Assembly (NCBI RefSeq): GCF_902150065.1
Contig: NC_044001.1
Span: 20,623,939 to 20,687,938 of the forward strand
DNA: 64,000 nt
DNA from: Myripristis murdjan
Lineage: Eukaryota; Chordata; Actinopteri; Holocentriformes; Holocentridae
Direction: 5' to 3'
Shown here: positions 49,549 to 62,039 of the stretch, in pieces
Layout: each line of letters begins with the position of its first letter
Numbering within the stretch: position 1 is the stretch's first letter
The notes under the pieces: generated by a model
The model's database searches: none
Told to the model about the DNA's origin: nothing
Seen by the model: only the letters and a program-made list of their open reading frames with translations
Translations under genes and position numbers: made by a program

Positions 49549-50568
49549 AGACAACACAAAAGTCGTGCCTTTGACGGGATAAGAAAAAAAAAAGAAAAGA
49601 AAAAAAGTGGCTTTGGGTTAAAAGAAAAAAAAAAAAAGAATAGAAAAAGAAAAAAGAAAATAAAGATTTTGTGATGCTCATTGCCATACAGTAGGCCAAT
49701 GAAAGGCAGGGCGGCTTGATGTTTAAATGGTGTTAAATGAGGTGTCTTTTTCCATGCCAATCAGTGATTGTTGAATGCTTCTCTCTGTCTTTGAATTACA
49801 TAGGCCTATTTTGAGATTTTGTTTCTCAAATTAGTTTATCAAAAATAATACAAAGCGTTAGTTTGACTGTTAAAGGGTATTTTTCTAGGACAGCACCTGT
49901 GCTCAACGATAGCTTCTAGACCTAAGAAATGTTTTAAATTCTCATAAATCTTTTTTGTTTTCCCAATCAAAGCCTTTTGGATTCACCGACTGTGATTGCT
50001 GTATCACTGTAGCTTTACGCTAGTTTGTGAATGACAGAACTTATCGACTTTGATGAAGAGAAATAGAGTGACTGAAGCATTCCCTTTTAGTAGAACCACA
50101 AATGCCTTTAGTATACAAATAAGCCTAGTCGGAAATAGCCTACATACACATCCAAATTCCGCTGTATAACTGCCTTAAAAAGTCAACATAGATTGTTTTA
50201 ATTTTGAATGCTGGCACATATTTTATTATTGAAGATTGTTGCAATATTTTTCATCATAAGTTTATTTATTTATTTATTCTAATTATTTTATGTAACTTAT
50301 TGTTGTGTTTGTTGTGATTATTCTGTGAATCGTTCTGGCAGTTTACATGTCGTATAGCCAAAATGTTTTGTCAAATTCATGAGTTGTGATAACTGTCGTG
50401 GGTCGGGTTTTAATCTTCAATCTCCACAGCTCTTGTAAAAAGAAAAAGAAAGAAAAAAACGTAAAGCTCTTACCTTAGATGCAATCTTTTTTAAGGACAA
50501 GTTATTTTTCTTAAATGTTGGCTTTTATAGCGCTTTGATTGTATGTGTATATCGTTGTTGTCTATCGA

Positions 50569-50574
50569 AATAAA
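50569..50574 (+). terminator. insm1: insm1 poly(A) signal
   Basis: AATAAA 1.02 kb after the stop codon, followed by ggacacgtggtgtggtgttc, a good GU-rich downstream element. The 3'UTR (49549 to about 50590) is AT-rich, with A-runs around 49582-49665 and TTTATTTATTTATT (about 50262-50278), an AU-rich-element-like stretch. Confidence 0.75.
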
Positions 50575-50684
50575 ATATTTTCAAAAGGACACGTGGTGTG
50601 GTGTTCAACTTTTGCAGGGTGGATAGAAGCAGCCAAAAGTACTGAACTGTCTCTCTTTTAACGAAATATCACTGAAGATCTGAT

Positions 50685-50766
50685 AGCAGGGATTTATAGT
50701 GTGTCTGTGGTACTCAATGAGTTTATAGTGACCTTATAATACTTAAACTAAAAAAAAAAAAAAAAA
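50685..50766. repeat. dispersed repeat copy with poly(A) tail
   Basis: The stretch ggatttatagtgtgtctgtg and the bases after it, up to cttataatacttaaact, match in diverged form the sequence at 24929-24992. Here it ends in a poly(A) run at 50751-50766. Could be an old retroposed SINE-like fragment; the family is unknown. Confidence 0.5.
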
Positions 50767-51100
50767 TTCCTCCACAATATTCTTCTTTGCACTGACAGTT
50801 TTAATTCCCCCTGCCAGTATTTCAGTCTCCACACTTCATTTTCACTGGGAAATTCCTGTCATCCTGTTTGTGATGTTAACATTGTTAAGTGGCCTATATG
50901 GACAGGCTGTGTAACACCAAACTTCCATATCCAAAGTCCACATCGAAATGAAAGCATGGCCTCACAAACTGTTACTTTTAGGTCACGATTTTCTCACAAA
51001 ATTTTCCGACACTTTTCAAAAGAAGTCTCAAAACGAAAAAAATAACACTTTCCACTATGAGATAGACTTTATTGCCCTGATATCAAACTCAGACGGTGTC

Positions 51101-51377
51101 AAGCTGTGCTTCCTAAAGCGGGGTCCGGGGACCTGCAGGGGGGAACCAAGTCATTTTTTCAATATTTATTTAATTCCTTATAAATTAGCACAGTGTCAGA
51201 AAGTATAAGCATTTTTTTTTTCATTTGATGTGTTTTCACTTGGCCCATGTAACAGTCCACTCAGGCCGGGCTCTTTGGGTCAGAGTCGTATCAAATGGCA
51301 GCCCGTGGTCTGATGCGGATCTATTAAAGATCCTTGACAGCAGAGAGAGAGAAAAAAAAAAGTTTGGGAACCCCTGG
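51101..51377. mobile_element. possible hAT-like non-autonomous element
   Basis: The left end ctgtgcttcctaaagcgggg and the reverse complement of the right end, caggggttcccaaactt, resemble the paired termini of hAT elements. The interior has a partial ggccgggctctttgggtcagagtc. Target-site duplication is not clear (gtgtcaag against ggctgacg). No coding capacity; boundaries are approximate. Confidence 0.45.
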
Positions 51378-52487
51378 GCTGACGCTGGCTTTCGATTCTC
51401 CATTTATCAGGCTTATTTTGGCCACGCAATAAATCATAGCTGCAGTGGCTCAATATACGTTGTTTCGCTGCCGTACAGAAGCACTTAGAGCCCAGTCATA
51501 AATTCCCAGCTAATACCATGTCAGGACATGACAAGAGGACAAAGAGGTGGCGGATTAGAGCTCACCTCTGGAGCAGCAAAACATCCGTCTGGGATAGATC
51601 GGAGGACGCGCAGCTCGTCTGTTGTTGATTTCGGCTGGTTAGGACACAGCAGGGCTCACACATTTATCTAACTTCCAAACCCTTTAATTAAAGCATAAAG
51701 TCAACTGTAATCTACCAAGCTGAACTTCCTTAAGTTTGAGCCCTTTTTAGGCCTCCTGTAAACATGCAGCTGGCATGAAAAATATTGAATTTAAGAGGAT
51801 CCACTGTGAATCTCTGGAGATCTGGCTCCAATTTCCTGTTTAGGCGTGATAGCACTTCCATTTAGTTCAGATCTAGTCTTGACCGATTTGAGGACACAAA
51901 TCATTCTTCCATTGACTGCCCAAAGGAGATGATAATCATTTTAGAGTTGTCCACTCTCATAAATGCTGCTTCACCTGTCCTGAGAATGACAGACTTTTAA
52001 AGTCTCAATCCTACTTAAGACACAGCTGAGAAGAAATCAAGACTGGGATATTGGAGAGCCTGAAAATAGACTACAGCCTGTTACACATGAAATAGTACAG
52101 TCTTGTTAGTAATCATCACAGAGAATATCAGACTTGGATGGTGAGGACATCCAGCTCCTTCCTGTGGTGTGTTGCAAGTAAAATAGTGGTGAGCTGGCTG
52201 AAAATGAGCTAACATTAAGGCTCTTTCTCACCCTCAGCACCACACACAGAGTTCCAATTATGGTCAAGTGCTCTTCTTAAATCTTAAGGCGGCCAGGCAG
52301 GGCGAGGCACCCGTAGGTGCTGCAACCATTGCACCTGTACCTCCCGGTGAGGCTCCATTATGCCAGCCGCTCCCTAAGAAGGGCTAAGCAGCAGGGGAGA
52401 CAGATGGGACGAGGGTCAGGTTACCCCTGCTGCTGCTAGCATGGCTGGGCTGGGGTCAGAAAACTCATGATAACAGCATCATCATGT

Positions 52488-52490
<3 letters not shown>

Positions 52491-52532
<42 letters not shown>
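52491..52532. repeat. (CA)n microsatellite
   Basis: CA tract of about 42 bp. Confidence 0.95.
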
Positions 52533-52534
<2 letters not shown>

Positions 52535-53962
52535 TTTGTCCCTCTATGCACCTCACCCACTCGGTGTCTTGGGTTACACAATCAACTTTCCTCTTGCTGC
52601 AAGGGAAAAAAAGCACAAACACAAATACATGTAGAACTTCAAACTGATTTAATGAAATGTTTCAATTTTCACATTTCTAATAAAGATAGCAGAACTTCGG
52701 TTGTTAAAAACAGTTCGATATGTTGACAAGTAATGATGAAATCTTCAAGCTTTTTTTCCCCTCTTCCTCTTATACAAAGATTATATTACAGGCATTAACA
52801 TATTTATATTAAGAGGGGACTGGAGCCCTCAATTTGACACGATGAACAAGGATTCCTAAACCAAGATAAAAACAAAAACATACTAGAACTAACACTACGT
52901 CTTCTGCTTCACAAGTATAAACCAGTACGCAAGACAATCCTTATCCTGGTCCAAACTAACATCTCCAGCTGCTAAAAGCCCCAACAGAGTAAGACAGACT
53001 GCATCCACAAACTCACAACCTCAACTGAAAAAGTGAACTGAAGTGAAATCTTGACCCCCTATTGTATCAACATACTGGCAGGTTCCTTCAAGTGGCATTA
53101 GGGAGGGGGGAAATGAAAGTTGTCTGTGTATCTATACATTCTTCAAAACAGAGCACACGTGTATACTTCACTCAAACGTCCACTTTTGGAAACCCCTGCT
53201 TGGGGAATGTGAGCGCACAAAGAAGGTGAGACGTGAGAGACAGAACAAAGTGACAGACAGGAGCGAATGGGGGAAAGTAAGGCATAGTGGTGCAACAGAT
53301 GGGGATAGTGTTGCAGCTTGGGTGGAGCCCTCAGAGCGTGCGAGCCTATGTATATATATGCGACTGTGCGGGGAACACCTGGCTACCATGACGACTGTAG
53401 CGGGCAGGTTGGAAAGGGAAGGAGGGGTTTACAGGTACAGCAGCAGCTTGGCTGTTGCTAAGAGGGCTGTTCTAGTTCAGCTCTGGCATGCCACCTACGC
53501 CCATCCCCCCCCCACACCCCCGCTCCCACCCCACCTTGTCCTCCTGTGGCCTTATGAGGCGACTTGGGGAGCGTATCATGGGAAAGAGGAGGAGTCGGTG
53601 CCATTTGATTCCATTCACAGAGACACACAGAGCGGCGAGCACCACCTATAATAAAGACTAAACGCAGAACCCCAGGATCCAGACAATCTGTTTGTTGTGG
53701 GAAGCACAAGACGCTGACCTTTTCAGTCGCAAGGGGAGCATAACACTTTTTTTTGCTTGTTTTTTTTTTTTTTTTCCTAGATTGCTAACGAAGAGATGTG
53801 ATGCAGGGCGGTGGGGCTGGTTTGTCTCACACAATGAAGATGAGAAACAAAATAAATCTGATTATGTGGAGCGGAGGTGGTGGGGAGGAAGAGGGTGTGG
53901 GACAGGATCTTAGTGGACAGACATTACACAGGCACTGTGAAAAAAGCTCCTTCAGAAAGTCA

Positions 53963-53966
53963 CACA

Positions 53967-54038
<72 letters not shown>

Positions 54039-54041
54039 CAC
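53963..54041. repeat. compound (CT)n-(CA)n microsatellite
   Basis: CT-rich tract passing directly into a CA tract. Confidence 0.95.
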
Positions 54042-55438
54042 CAGTGCATGAAGTTAAGATTCACCTGAGGCTCCGGCGGTATTTTTCCTCTAAACAGCAC
54101 ATGAATACATATAATACAATACGACAGCAAAATAATTCATCAAATAGTACTCTATATATACACATCTAGAAAACAGACATCAGCAAATAAAATTTAAAGC
54201 AATTTACATCCAAGAACAGAGAGAGAAACATTCAATGCTAGTGAGTGCAAAAAGACATCGGTGGGAATGTTGGAATGTCATATTCTAAGCTTCACGGGAC
54301 AGGGGGAAAACGATGGCAAAGGAAAGAGACAGGGGGCACTTATTCAATTACCGGACATGAGACCAAGTTAACGACATCAGAAAACAATTACAAACGCAGT
54401 CTTTTCTCATTCCAGCAGAGTTACATAAATCAAAGCATGACAGAATCCATCGGAATTCATTTAAAAAAGGAAAATTAGAGTGATAAAAAAAGAGAAACAA
54501 ATTTCGATTCAACTCAAGTTAGAAAGACATCATTGATTGTCCACTCTGGATTCAAAACAATTAAAAAGAGCCTCCCGCTGCACATGCTACCAGTACTCCG
54601 TAACCAGGAAGTCTGTATAGCAGTGTGGCAGATACAAGTCATACTGTGGCGGCTTCCCCGTGAGTCAGTCTTTTCTCCTCTTCACTGCAGGAAGATGGTC
54701 CAAAAATCGGGTCCAAACTGGCACCGAGGAACAGGACATCACAGCACCCCCCCCAAAAAGAAAAAGACTATCATCCTTTCACTTACAGTGACAGCCAGTC
54801 AGTGTGTTTGACACAGCAGGATTGGGGGAAAGGGGGAGTGCAAGGAGGAGAAACCCATCAAGAAGTCAGAAGGCAAGACATTTATAAAAGGATATGGATA
54901 TGTTGTGCAGTTTTAGCTTTATGCAATTTACAGCTGCATCATTCAGTGCTTTGTTATTCGAGTGTTGAGCTAGACAAGATACGGAAACACACGGTGCAAC
55001 AGTCTCCCGTTCCATTGCTATGGTGTAGAAGCATCTTAAGAGTATATACTAGTGCATGAAAACTGCACCAGAGAATGATTTTTTTAAAATCACAGGCTAA
55101 GACTTGCATCAGTCAAGGATTCCTATGTTGATTCATCAGCTGAAACCTCCAGAGAACATAAATAGCTTAGTCTCATGTCCATCTCAAGCAAAAAAACAAA
55201 CAAACAAACAAACAAAAAACAAATGGAAATGTATCAAAGTAATCAATAATTGCCACTTAAATTAAAAATTGCAATGTGCTCCAGTTACATGTTTACATGA
55301 CACACACACACACAAAAAAGAGAACAACAAATACGTGCCAAAACGCTTGCAGTCACAACGGGGTACATGAGGTTCTTCAAGAATAGATTTAAAGGCTGCG
55401 CTGGGGGGAGCTGGGGAGCTGGGGGCCGGTTGAAGAGC

Positions 55439-57253
55439 TCAGTTGGAAGATTTGCTTATAGCGCTGGCTGATCGGCGGAGTTTTCCGGAAACCCGGTTCC
55501 TGGTGGCACGGGGCATGGTGGGAGAGACCTGGTCGACAGAGTCTGCTGGTCCTGCAGCAGTACTGAGCTCGGCACTCGTACTGCCAGAGAAGGAGCCTGG
55601 GACAGAGAGAGGGAGGGCGCCCCAGTGGACGGAGAGAAAGAGAGAGAGCTGGTTAGACATGGCAGGGGTTCATGGAGCTTTTGTGTAAACCGCTGTATAT
55701 CCCAGCATGCTCTGTCATGCATGTGACTGCTCCCACGACCAAGATTACCCACACGGCTGTTTATAGGATTCCGCTAATATTCATTTCCACCAGCACTGAC
55801 AAAACATGAATGTGATACAATTGCTTTTTTAAAAATCAAAATAAACAAAGAAAAAACCCTGAAACACTGTCTTTGGACTTGATTCTTTTTCCACCTTTGT
55901 AATCACAATAAAATAAAGATGCGATAAAGCGCTCATGACATTTCAGCACAAATGACATGCCTTCTTCACATGCTTTAGAGAAGTCAAGCTGTAAAGGAGA
56001 TGCTGTCTGTTTTCCAGGTGCTCGCATGAAAAAAAGAGAGGCAACCATTGTAGCCACATGCGAAAAAGATGTATTCACTGGGCTATGTGACAGCAAAATG
56101 CTTTGAATGGTGATAAAATTATGCATTATGTTGCTGTTGTGAACATGTGAAGGCCTCCCTTTTTGTGCAAATGTTGTCTTTTCTCAAACCCGTCACATCA
56201 ATGGGTATGGGACATGAACAGGGAGAAGTGGGGCGTCATGAAAAGCGAGTGCGGACAAGCGAGTATGCTGCACGTCTCCTCTACTTTGTCAGTACTCTCT
56301 TACCTAAACCCAAACCCAAACCCGCTACCCCCACCCACCCGCCCACCTCGGCCATGCCTTCAGTTTAAACAACTTTCCTGCTTTGTCAAAATGGCATCTG
56401 GTTGCCTATTTTCTTTCCTATCCTTTTTTTCTTGCTGTTTTTTTCTGAGGCATCTCAAGTTGCAGCGACTAAAAGGGATGGCAGATGGCTGGAGTAACAG
56501 ACACTCAGCAGCACAGTGGACACCAGCAGCATCCAAGACCTCCGCTTACTGGGAGAGGAGGCTGGCTTACGTAGGGGAACATTGGGTGCGTGTTGTAAAG
56601 AGACGGAGGGAGGGTGGGGGGTTCTAATATGCATTCTCAAAATCTGCATTTGAATATAAAAAAGGGATGGGGCTTGGCTAAAGAAATGGGCTGGGCTTAG
56701 TGTGGTGCAAATGGACAGAACAAATCCCACAGTGCATTGCCACATCCGTCTCCTCCGTCCATTCCTACACTAGAAACCCGGCCCCGTCCTGGATCTACTA
56801 AGCCCCACCTGCCTCTGCACTGAAAATATATGATAGACAGCTGTGTGGGACTACCCATCAAGGACAATAAATGTAGACGCTAGGATTGTACAGTTCAACA
56901 CCCACTTCCAGTCTTCCCTTCCCTTCCCTTTTCCCCTTAATAGCCATTAAAACATACTGTAGTACAGTTATAAACTCCCACCAGAACACTTAATGACTGT
57001 GGCTGCATCAGCTTCTAAACAACACTGTACATGTTATGGCCTTATGTAAGAATTAACTTAAATAGTAAGTTACTGAGTGAAAAAAAAAAGAAAACTCTGG
57101 ACCCAGTTGAGAGAGGCTAATGTGTCATCATTATCGTCATTATAACCCAGCATTTCCGCTTCTTACTCAACCCAAACTGCCTTGCGGTAAGGCTCATTTC
57201 AAAGGGAGCAAGGAAGGGGGGAGAGAGAGGGAGAGAGAGAGAGGGAAAGAGAA

Positions 57254-57290
<37 letters not shown>

Positions 57291-60200
57291 AAACAAAGAG
57301 AGTCTTTAAATGGGCCTGCTACCCCATTGGTCCCCTGCAGCAGTTCAAACAAGGCTTTAGACGACAAAGACGTCTTCCAGTGCGGCAGGTGTTAGTCTCA
57401 GAGTCTGCCTCAGGCAAACAGGCACACTCCAACAAGAGGAAACGAGGGAGGAGGGGGGTATAGGGGGAAAAAAGAGGAAAGAAAGAAAAGAGAAAAGTGT
57501 TTACTGGGGAAAGAGATAAAGGCGCGCCACATGCAGAAGCAGGGGCCAGAAGTGTAGCCGTATTGTTCATGCTGCTACTTAGTAAGGTGCTAATTGTCCC
57601 CACCGTGCATCACTCTCAATTACCAGCCTGGCCAAAACAGTAGGATGCCCCCCAAATAAACAGCCTGGTATCTCTGTCCCCTTGCCATTGTCAGAGCAAT
57701 AGGTAAATACAGCTTGGTTAGTACTGCATGAAAAAAGAGGGGGTGGGGGAAACCAGCTGGGGTGAGTGAACGAGCGAAGGGCAGGTAGGCCGCTGGGCGA
57801 GAACAAGCTTCTGGTCCGACTCAGGGCTTACCTTCATCAAATACCGTTATCGGACCTTTAAGAGATTTTTAATCTAAAAAGAAAACAAAAAACACAGTAG
57901 AGCATTATGTGAGAAAGTAGGGGCACATAAGACACACCAAAACACACCACACTGGAGCTGAACACAACACAGCGCTGCTGAAAAGTGGGTAATTCTGGGA
58001 ACAGGAGTTAGGGGTGCATGGACATTCAGACAGCGTGTGTGGCGTCACAGTTAGTTTTCACTGGAAGGATCAAAAGTCAGACAGGGTTAAGAGATGAGGG
58101 TGATGGGTTAATCGGAAAGTGTTCCTGAAGACCCGATGAGTCGGTTCCATTTGTAGCTCTCAGCAATACAAAGTTGATGAAAGAGAAAACATGAATGACG
58201 GGACAGTTCACATGGCAGCAACAGGCTCCGATACGTCAGATATATTTACCACCAGTGCAAATGTTGGAAAGTAAAGGTGGGAGAGTAGAAGATGTGAGTG
58301 CATTTCGGAAGCTCCTCAGAAGCTCCACAGACATTTAACCGCTGAAGAAGCGATTTTTATTTAATCTTGCTCCTTCACAGAGATTTTTCAAAAGTTTGAA
58401 AATTCTTACATTAGTTTATTAATACAAAAGAATCAGGGGCAAAAACTAAAACTGAGCAAAGCAGTGTAGATTGTCACATAGCAAGAGCAGAGCACTGGGC
58501 ATGGAGGAAAGGGTGTCTGACACATGGACTAGCTCATGCAGGAGGCCATGGCGCTGGACTGAGGATGCATTCAGGATTATAAAGGAGGAAGCTGTGGAAG
58601 ACACTGACAGGCCAGGCAGCTACAGAGAGGGACGGATGACGAGAGCAGACCTGGGTTAAAAGACCTCACAACAAAATGAAACACTGTGGGTGAGCTTCAT
58701 TTGGCATGCATGGAGAAAAGAGCTAAATCAAGCACACCCTTGAGTTATTTGTCAACGGGAGGATTCACAGTGAGTGGACGAGTGACTGAATGTTAGTGGG
58801 CTGTGGCGGGGCGTCATGCCTAGTGTGGAGAAGCAGGCAAAGAGTCTTACAGTCCAGCTTGGCCCAGGGGTACTCCATGTCCCAAACCATCCCCGGCCAA
58901 CGCCTGCACGCTGTCATGAAGCATGGATGACATGTTAGTGGTGGGAATGAGAGCCAAGGCAGGGGGAATGTACAGACGGATCAACAAACTAGTATGCGCA
59001 AATCACACACACACACACACACACACACACTCGTGCACGCATCCGTAAACACAAAAGGCATGGAAGTAGGGCTGTGCGATACAGACAAAATCTTCTTTGA
59101 TGATATGGATGATTTCATATCTTTATAATGATATCTATCATGACACAGTATGTTTTCTGTGAATTTGTCTATACAAAATAACCACATGTCATGACTAGTT
59201 TTTGATTCTGTGAACTAAATACAAATAAAAGGCACTTTCTCTTTTCCCCACTTATATGGAAGTGACACTGAACATTTCTGAGGTTTGCTTTTGCTTTAAA
59301 CACTTGCCTTCCATTGGTTTGCATCTTTTGCCTCTCATGGTTCTCCTATTCTAATGTTTTTGTTTTTTTGTTTTTCTACTTTCTCTGTACTCTCTTACCT
59401 AAACCCAAACCCGCTACCCACACCCACCCGCCCCACCTTGGCCATGCCGTTTTTTTCTTGCTGTTTTTTAAGCTCCTCATCCTGTCCTGGTTGTGCTGAG
59501 TCCTGTTCTGTAACGGAGCGGGGAGTTTCATTATGTGTCATGCTCCGCTCTGTCATGTTTGTGTGTTATCTGAGCCAACTTGTAGTAATGGTGTATTCAA
59601 GACAACTAGGAGCTCCAATTAAATGGTTTAAAATACTGCCCTAAAGCAGCTGTTTTCACAACAGGGATGGAGATTTTGCTCTACTGTTTCTATCAATGAC
59701 ATTTTTCTCTCGTCCAACAATATATATGTTGCCATATCGCACAGCCCTACACGGATGGGCAATGGCATGTTTCAGACTGAGAATGAGAAGCAGAGTTTTC
59801 AAAGCCAGCCATCACAGCCACATTAAAGCCAAGCTTGATGGGGCACAATGGATCGGTTATGGGAGAAGTGATGAAGGATATTAACATGTATTATATTTAA
59901 GACGACAAACAAGATTAATGTCCAGAGAAGGTGGAGGATTGTAAGGCAGACAAGCGCAACTGGGGTCTAATGCCTTTAAAAAGACATCACATCTATGATT
60001 GGGAAAACAGGCAAAATTGCCTTTTAGCTGCAAAACTGGGTTTCCTGTACGAAAAGATGTAATTATTTTCAAAAGTGGTGTGAATAAAAGAAACATGGTT
60101 GACAGGAATACATAAAACACAGCAAAAACAAACAGAAATTGTGGCAGCAGAGAGCAGTCACACCTGGTGGATGGTGTGTGTCTGGACACAGTTAGTTTTA

Positions 60201-61761
60201 ACATCCCCCTTGTTCAGAAGATTGCTAGGCGAAGGGGATTTGTGAAATTGCTCAACAGCATTGTTATAATGGTAGGTGTGGAGGAAAGTGTCCGAGTCAC
60301 AATATTCTCTGCACCAGATAAGGCCTAGATACAATATGATGGATGGACACACATATGTGCACGCACACGCACACATTAATTTATTAATCTATTTACACAA
60401 GTATATTCCGGAGAAATACAAATTGCCATTCAGAGTGAGTTTCCGCAGCACTGAAGGCGACACAACAGCTTCACAGACTTCATTATGTTATGGCCTCTCA
60501 CATAAGCCACAGCACATACCCCATGCTGCGAAACAAATCCTCATTTAGTGGCTAGAGAAATTACTCTATTCTCAAGCTAGGCTAACCTCTCTCACCTCTC
60601 TCTGCCCGGCCACAAAAGAGCCCACAGCTGAAACAGCCCACAACATCAGCTAACAGACATGAATGACTGGGCTTTGGGTAATTACAAGCTTTTCTTCCTC
60701 TCTTGTTCGATCACCCACCACCACCCCCCCTCTCTTTCCTCTGTATCTATTCTCTTTTTCCTCTCCCCTCTCCAATGTGCCTCTCTTTGAGATGTTTGGT
60801 GGTGTGGATGAGGAGAGGAAAGGTGACTAGAGGTCAGTCTGGGGAGTTTTTACACCTCTGACAGAGGGATGCGCCAACAGTATGGTAATGTGGCTGGCTA
60901 CCTCCTGCCTGCCTCCAGCAGCCTGAATATCACACCTGCCTTGTGGGAATCTGAAGTCCTACACACGCATAAACTGGCACACACACAGGCACACACGGCG
61001 CCTAAAGAATTCAGACAGTTAATTTTCACGTGCCAACATGCCCGATACAAAGATTAGATACACTTTAAAACACCTTAAAAACACACACATGCTGACAGTT
61101 TTGAAAATGACAAGACATCTATGGGATGGTATTGTGGAGTGTTTCCCCTGTCAAAACACAATGTGTCCAGGTCAAATCGAGTGGAAAAGTGTGATCCTGT
61201 ATTGATTTCAGTGCTGCTGCAGATCAATCAGAGCTGGTCCAAGCAAGAAGGGGGAGATATGTTTTACATCCTGTTCATCGTAGACAGATAAGAACGCAGA
61301 CATTCGTCAGATGGTGTCTGTCGGCGCTGGATCTCTTACGTGTGGGTGGATGATCACATGGGCACATACACATGGACACACGTATGTGCGCAGGCACACA
61401 AATGTATACACACACACGCTGCAACCTCAATTTAACAAGGCTGCTTATATTCATGGGAGAGTAATCAGATGGAAACATGCAGTTTATGTGAAACAAGCAG
61501 GGATGAAGAAAGGAGTGAGGCTTAAGGAAGTGGAGAAGACAGCATGAAGGGTCTGGCCCATTGTTTGATATTCATCAGCGAGCGTGGGTGTGGAGGGAGA
61601 GAGGAGAGATTGAAGGGATGGAGGAGGAGAAGAGGGCAAACAGGTGTAGTGTGGAGGAGGAGATAGACTGATATGAAAAAAGAAAGAGAAGAAAGGGGAA
61701 AGAAGGCGAGACATGAGAGCGAGTGTGATGGAGTGATACTGGTGAGGGACAGACAGAGAGC

Positions 61762-61833
<72 letters not shown>

Positions 61834-62039
61834 TGTGTGCAGAGATGAAGCAGAAGCAACATGAAGAAAAGAGAAAGGTGCAGAGGTTCAGGCCATATCT
61901 CACCTGTCCCACTCATTGGATAGTAACTGGGAGATGGGGAGAAGACCTGCGAGGCAAAGTCTTCAAAGGTCATGACCTCTTTGTGGTTCTGAACAATGGC
62001 CTCCAGGTAGAGGGCCCGCTCCTCATAGCTGGTTGGCTG
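55439..62039 (-). CDS. ralgapa2: Ral GTPase-activating protein subunit alpha-2 (C-terminal exons)
   Basis: Two minus-strand coding exons, 61904-62039 and 55439-55596, joined in phase (one-base overhang plus GC gives Gly). The first encodes [20 protein letters not shown], then [20 protein letters not shown]; the second encodes [15 protein letters not shown], then [20 protein letters not shown] and ISKSSN before the stop. Sequence of this type follows the Rap/Ran-GAP domain at the end of RalGAP alpha subunits, which with RalGAP beta switch off RalA/RalB. The GAP domain itself is upstream, outside the window. The alpha-2 assignment rests on adjacency to insm1 (human INSM1-RALGAPA2; INSM2 sits by RALGAPA1). 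The first exon has a tandem acceptor (cagcag), allowing an extra Gln. The 6.3-kb intron may hold a 24-nt cassette exon. Confidence 0.8.
56281..56445 (-). repeat. C-rich repeat copy 1 in ralgapa2 intron
   Basis: Shares ctactttgtcagtactctct, tacctaaacccaaaccc and gctaccc...cacccaccc...ggccatgcc with 59375-59472, and also the tttttttcttgctgttttt tail. This copy has one extra aaaccc unit and about 56 bp more in the middle. On the transcribed strand it is G-rich. Confidence 0.75.
57217..57300. repeat. GA-rich simple repeat
   Basis: Interrupted GA/GAAA tract within the ralgapa2 intron. Confidence 0.9.
57832..57855 (-). other. ralgapa2: possible 24-nt cassette exon of ralgapa2
   Basis: Followed on the minus strand by a good donor (gatgaag/gtaagc). 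If entered at the AG at 57857-57856 it adds GPITVFDE between the two coding exons and keeps the frame, since 24 nt carry a phase that fits both sides. A stronger-looking acceptor (tttttag, 18 nt upstream, exon 57832-57873) would bring an immediate TAA. No transcript evidence is available; this is a motif-based proposal. Confidence 0.35.
59005..59031. repeat. (CA)n microsatellite
   Basis: Short CA tract 36 bp before the 683-bp hAT-type element. Confidence 0.9.
59067..59749. mobile_element. hAT-type non-autonomous element, 683 bp, in ralgapa2 intron
   Basis: The left end TAGGGCTGTGCGATA and right end TATCGCACAGCCCTA are perfect 15-bp inverted repeats. Flanks are catggaag (59059-59066) and cacggatg (59750-59757), matching at 6 of 8 positions as a worn 8-bp duplication. 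The interior starts with gatgatatggatgatttcat and other AT-rich sequence. It holds one copy of the C-rich repeat (59375-59472) and has no transposase frame. Likely a deletion derivative or MITE of a hAT family related to the smaller TAGGGCTGGGC elements in the zbtb8a and gale introns. Confidence 0.85.
59375..59472 (-). repeat. C-rich repeat copy 2, inside the hAT-type element
   Basis: Second copy of the repeat at 56281-56445. On the minus strand it has several GGG runs and the motif ggtttaggtaagagagtac. Confidence 0.75.
61763..61838. repeat. (GT)n microsatellite next to a ralgapa2 exon
   Basis: GT tract of about 70 bp on the plus strand, reading (CA)n on the ralgapa2 sense strand. It begins about 65 bp downstream of the donor of exon 61904-62039. 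CA-rich intronic runs are known to bind hnRNP L and influence splicing of the nearby exon. Confidence 0.95.

Larger units (their letters stand above)
51378..55438 (-). other. intergenic and probable ralgapa2 3'UTR
   Basis: No coding exon was recognised. The part adjoining 55438 must include the 3'UTR of the RalGAP alpha gene on the minus strand, but its end is not evident. Contains (CA)n at 52491-52532, (CT)n/(CA)n at 53963-54041, and (AAAC)n at about 55190-55220. Confidence 0.4.

Noticed and set aside
56308-56325. aaacccaaaccc in the ralgapa2 intron as telomeric sequence
   Set aside because: The unit is AAACCC, not the vertebrate CCCTAA, and it belongs to a repeat shared with 59.4 kb.
61484-61973. 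Minus-strand frames with His/Thr repeats next to the ralgapa2 exon
   Set aside because: Only 61904-62039 looks like protein. The rest is read-through of the intron and the CA microsatellite past the donor gtgagat.
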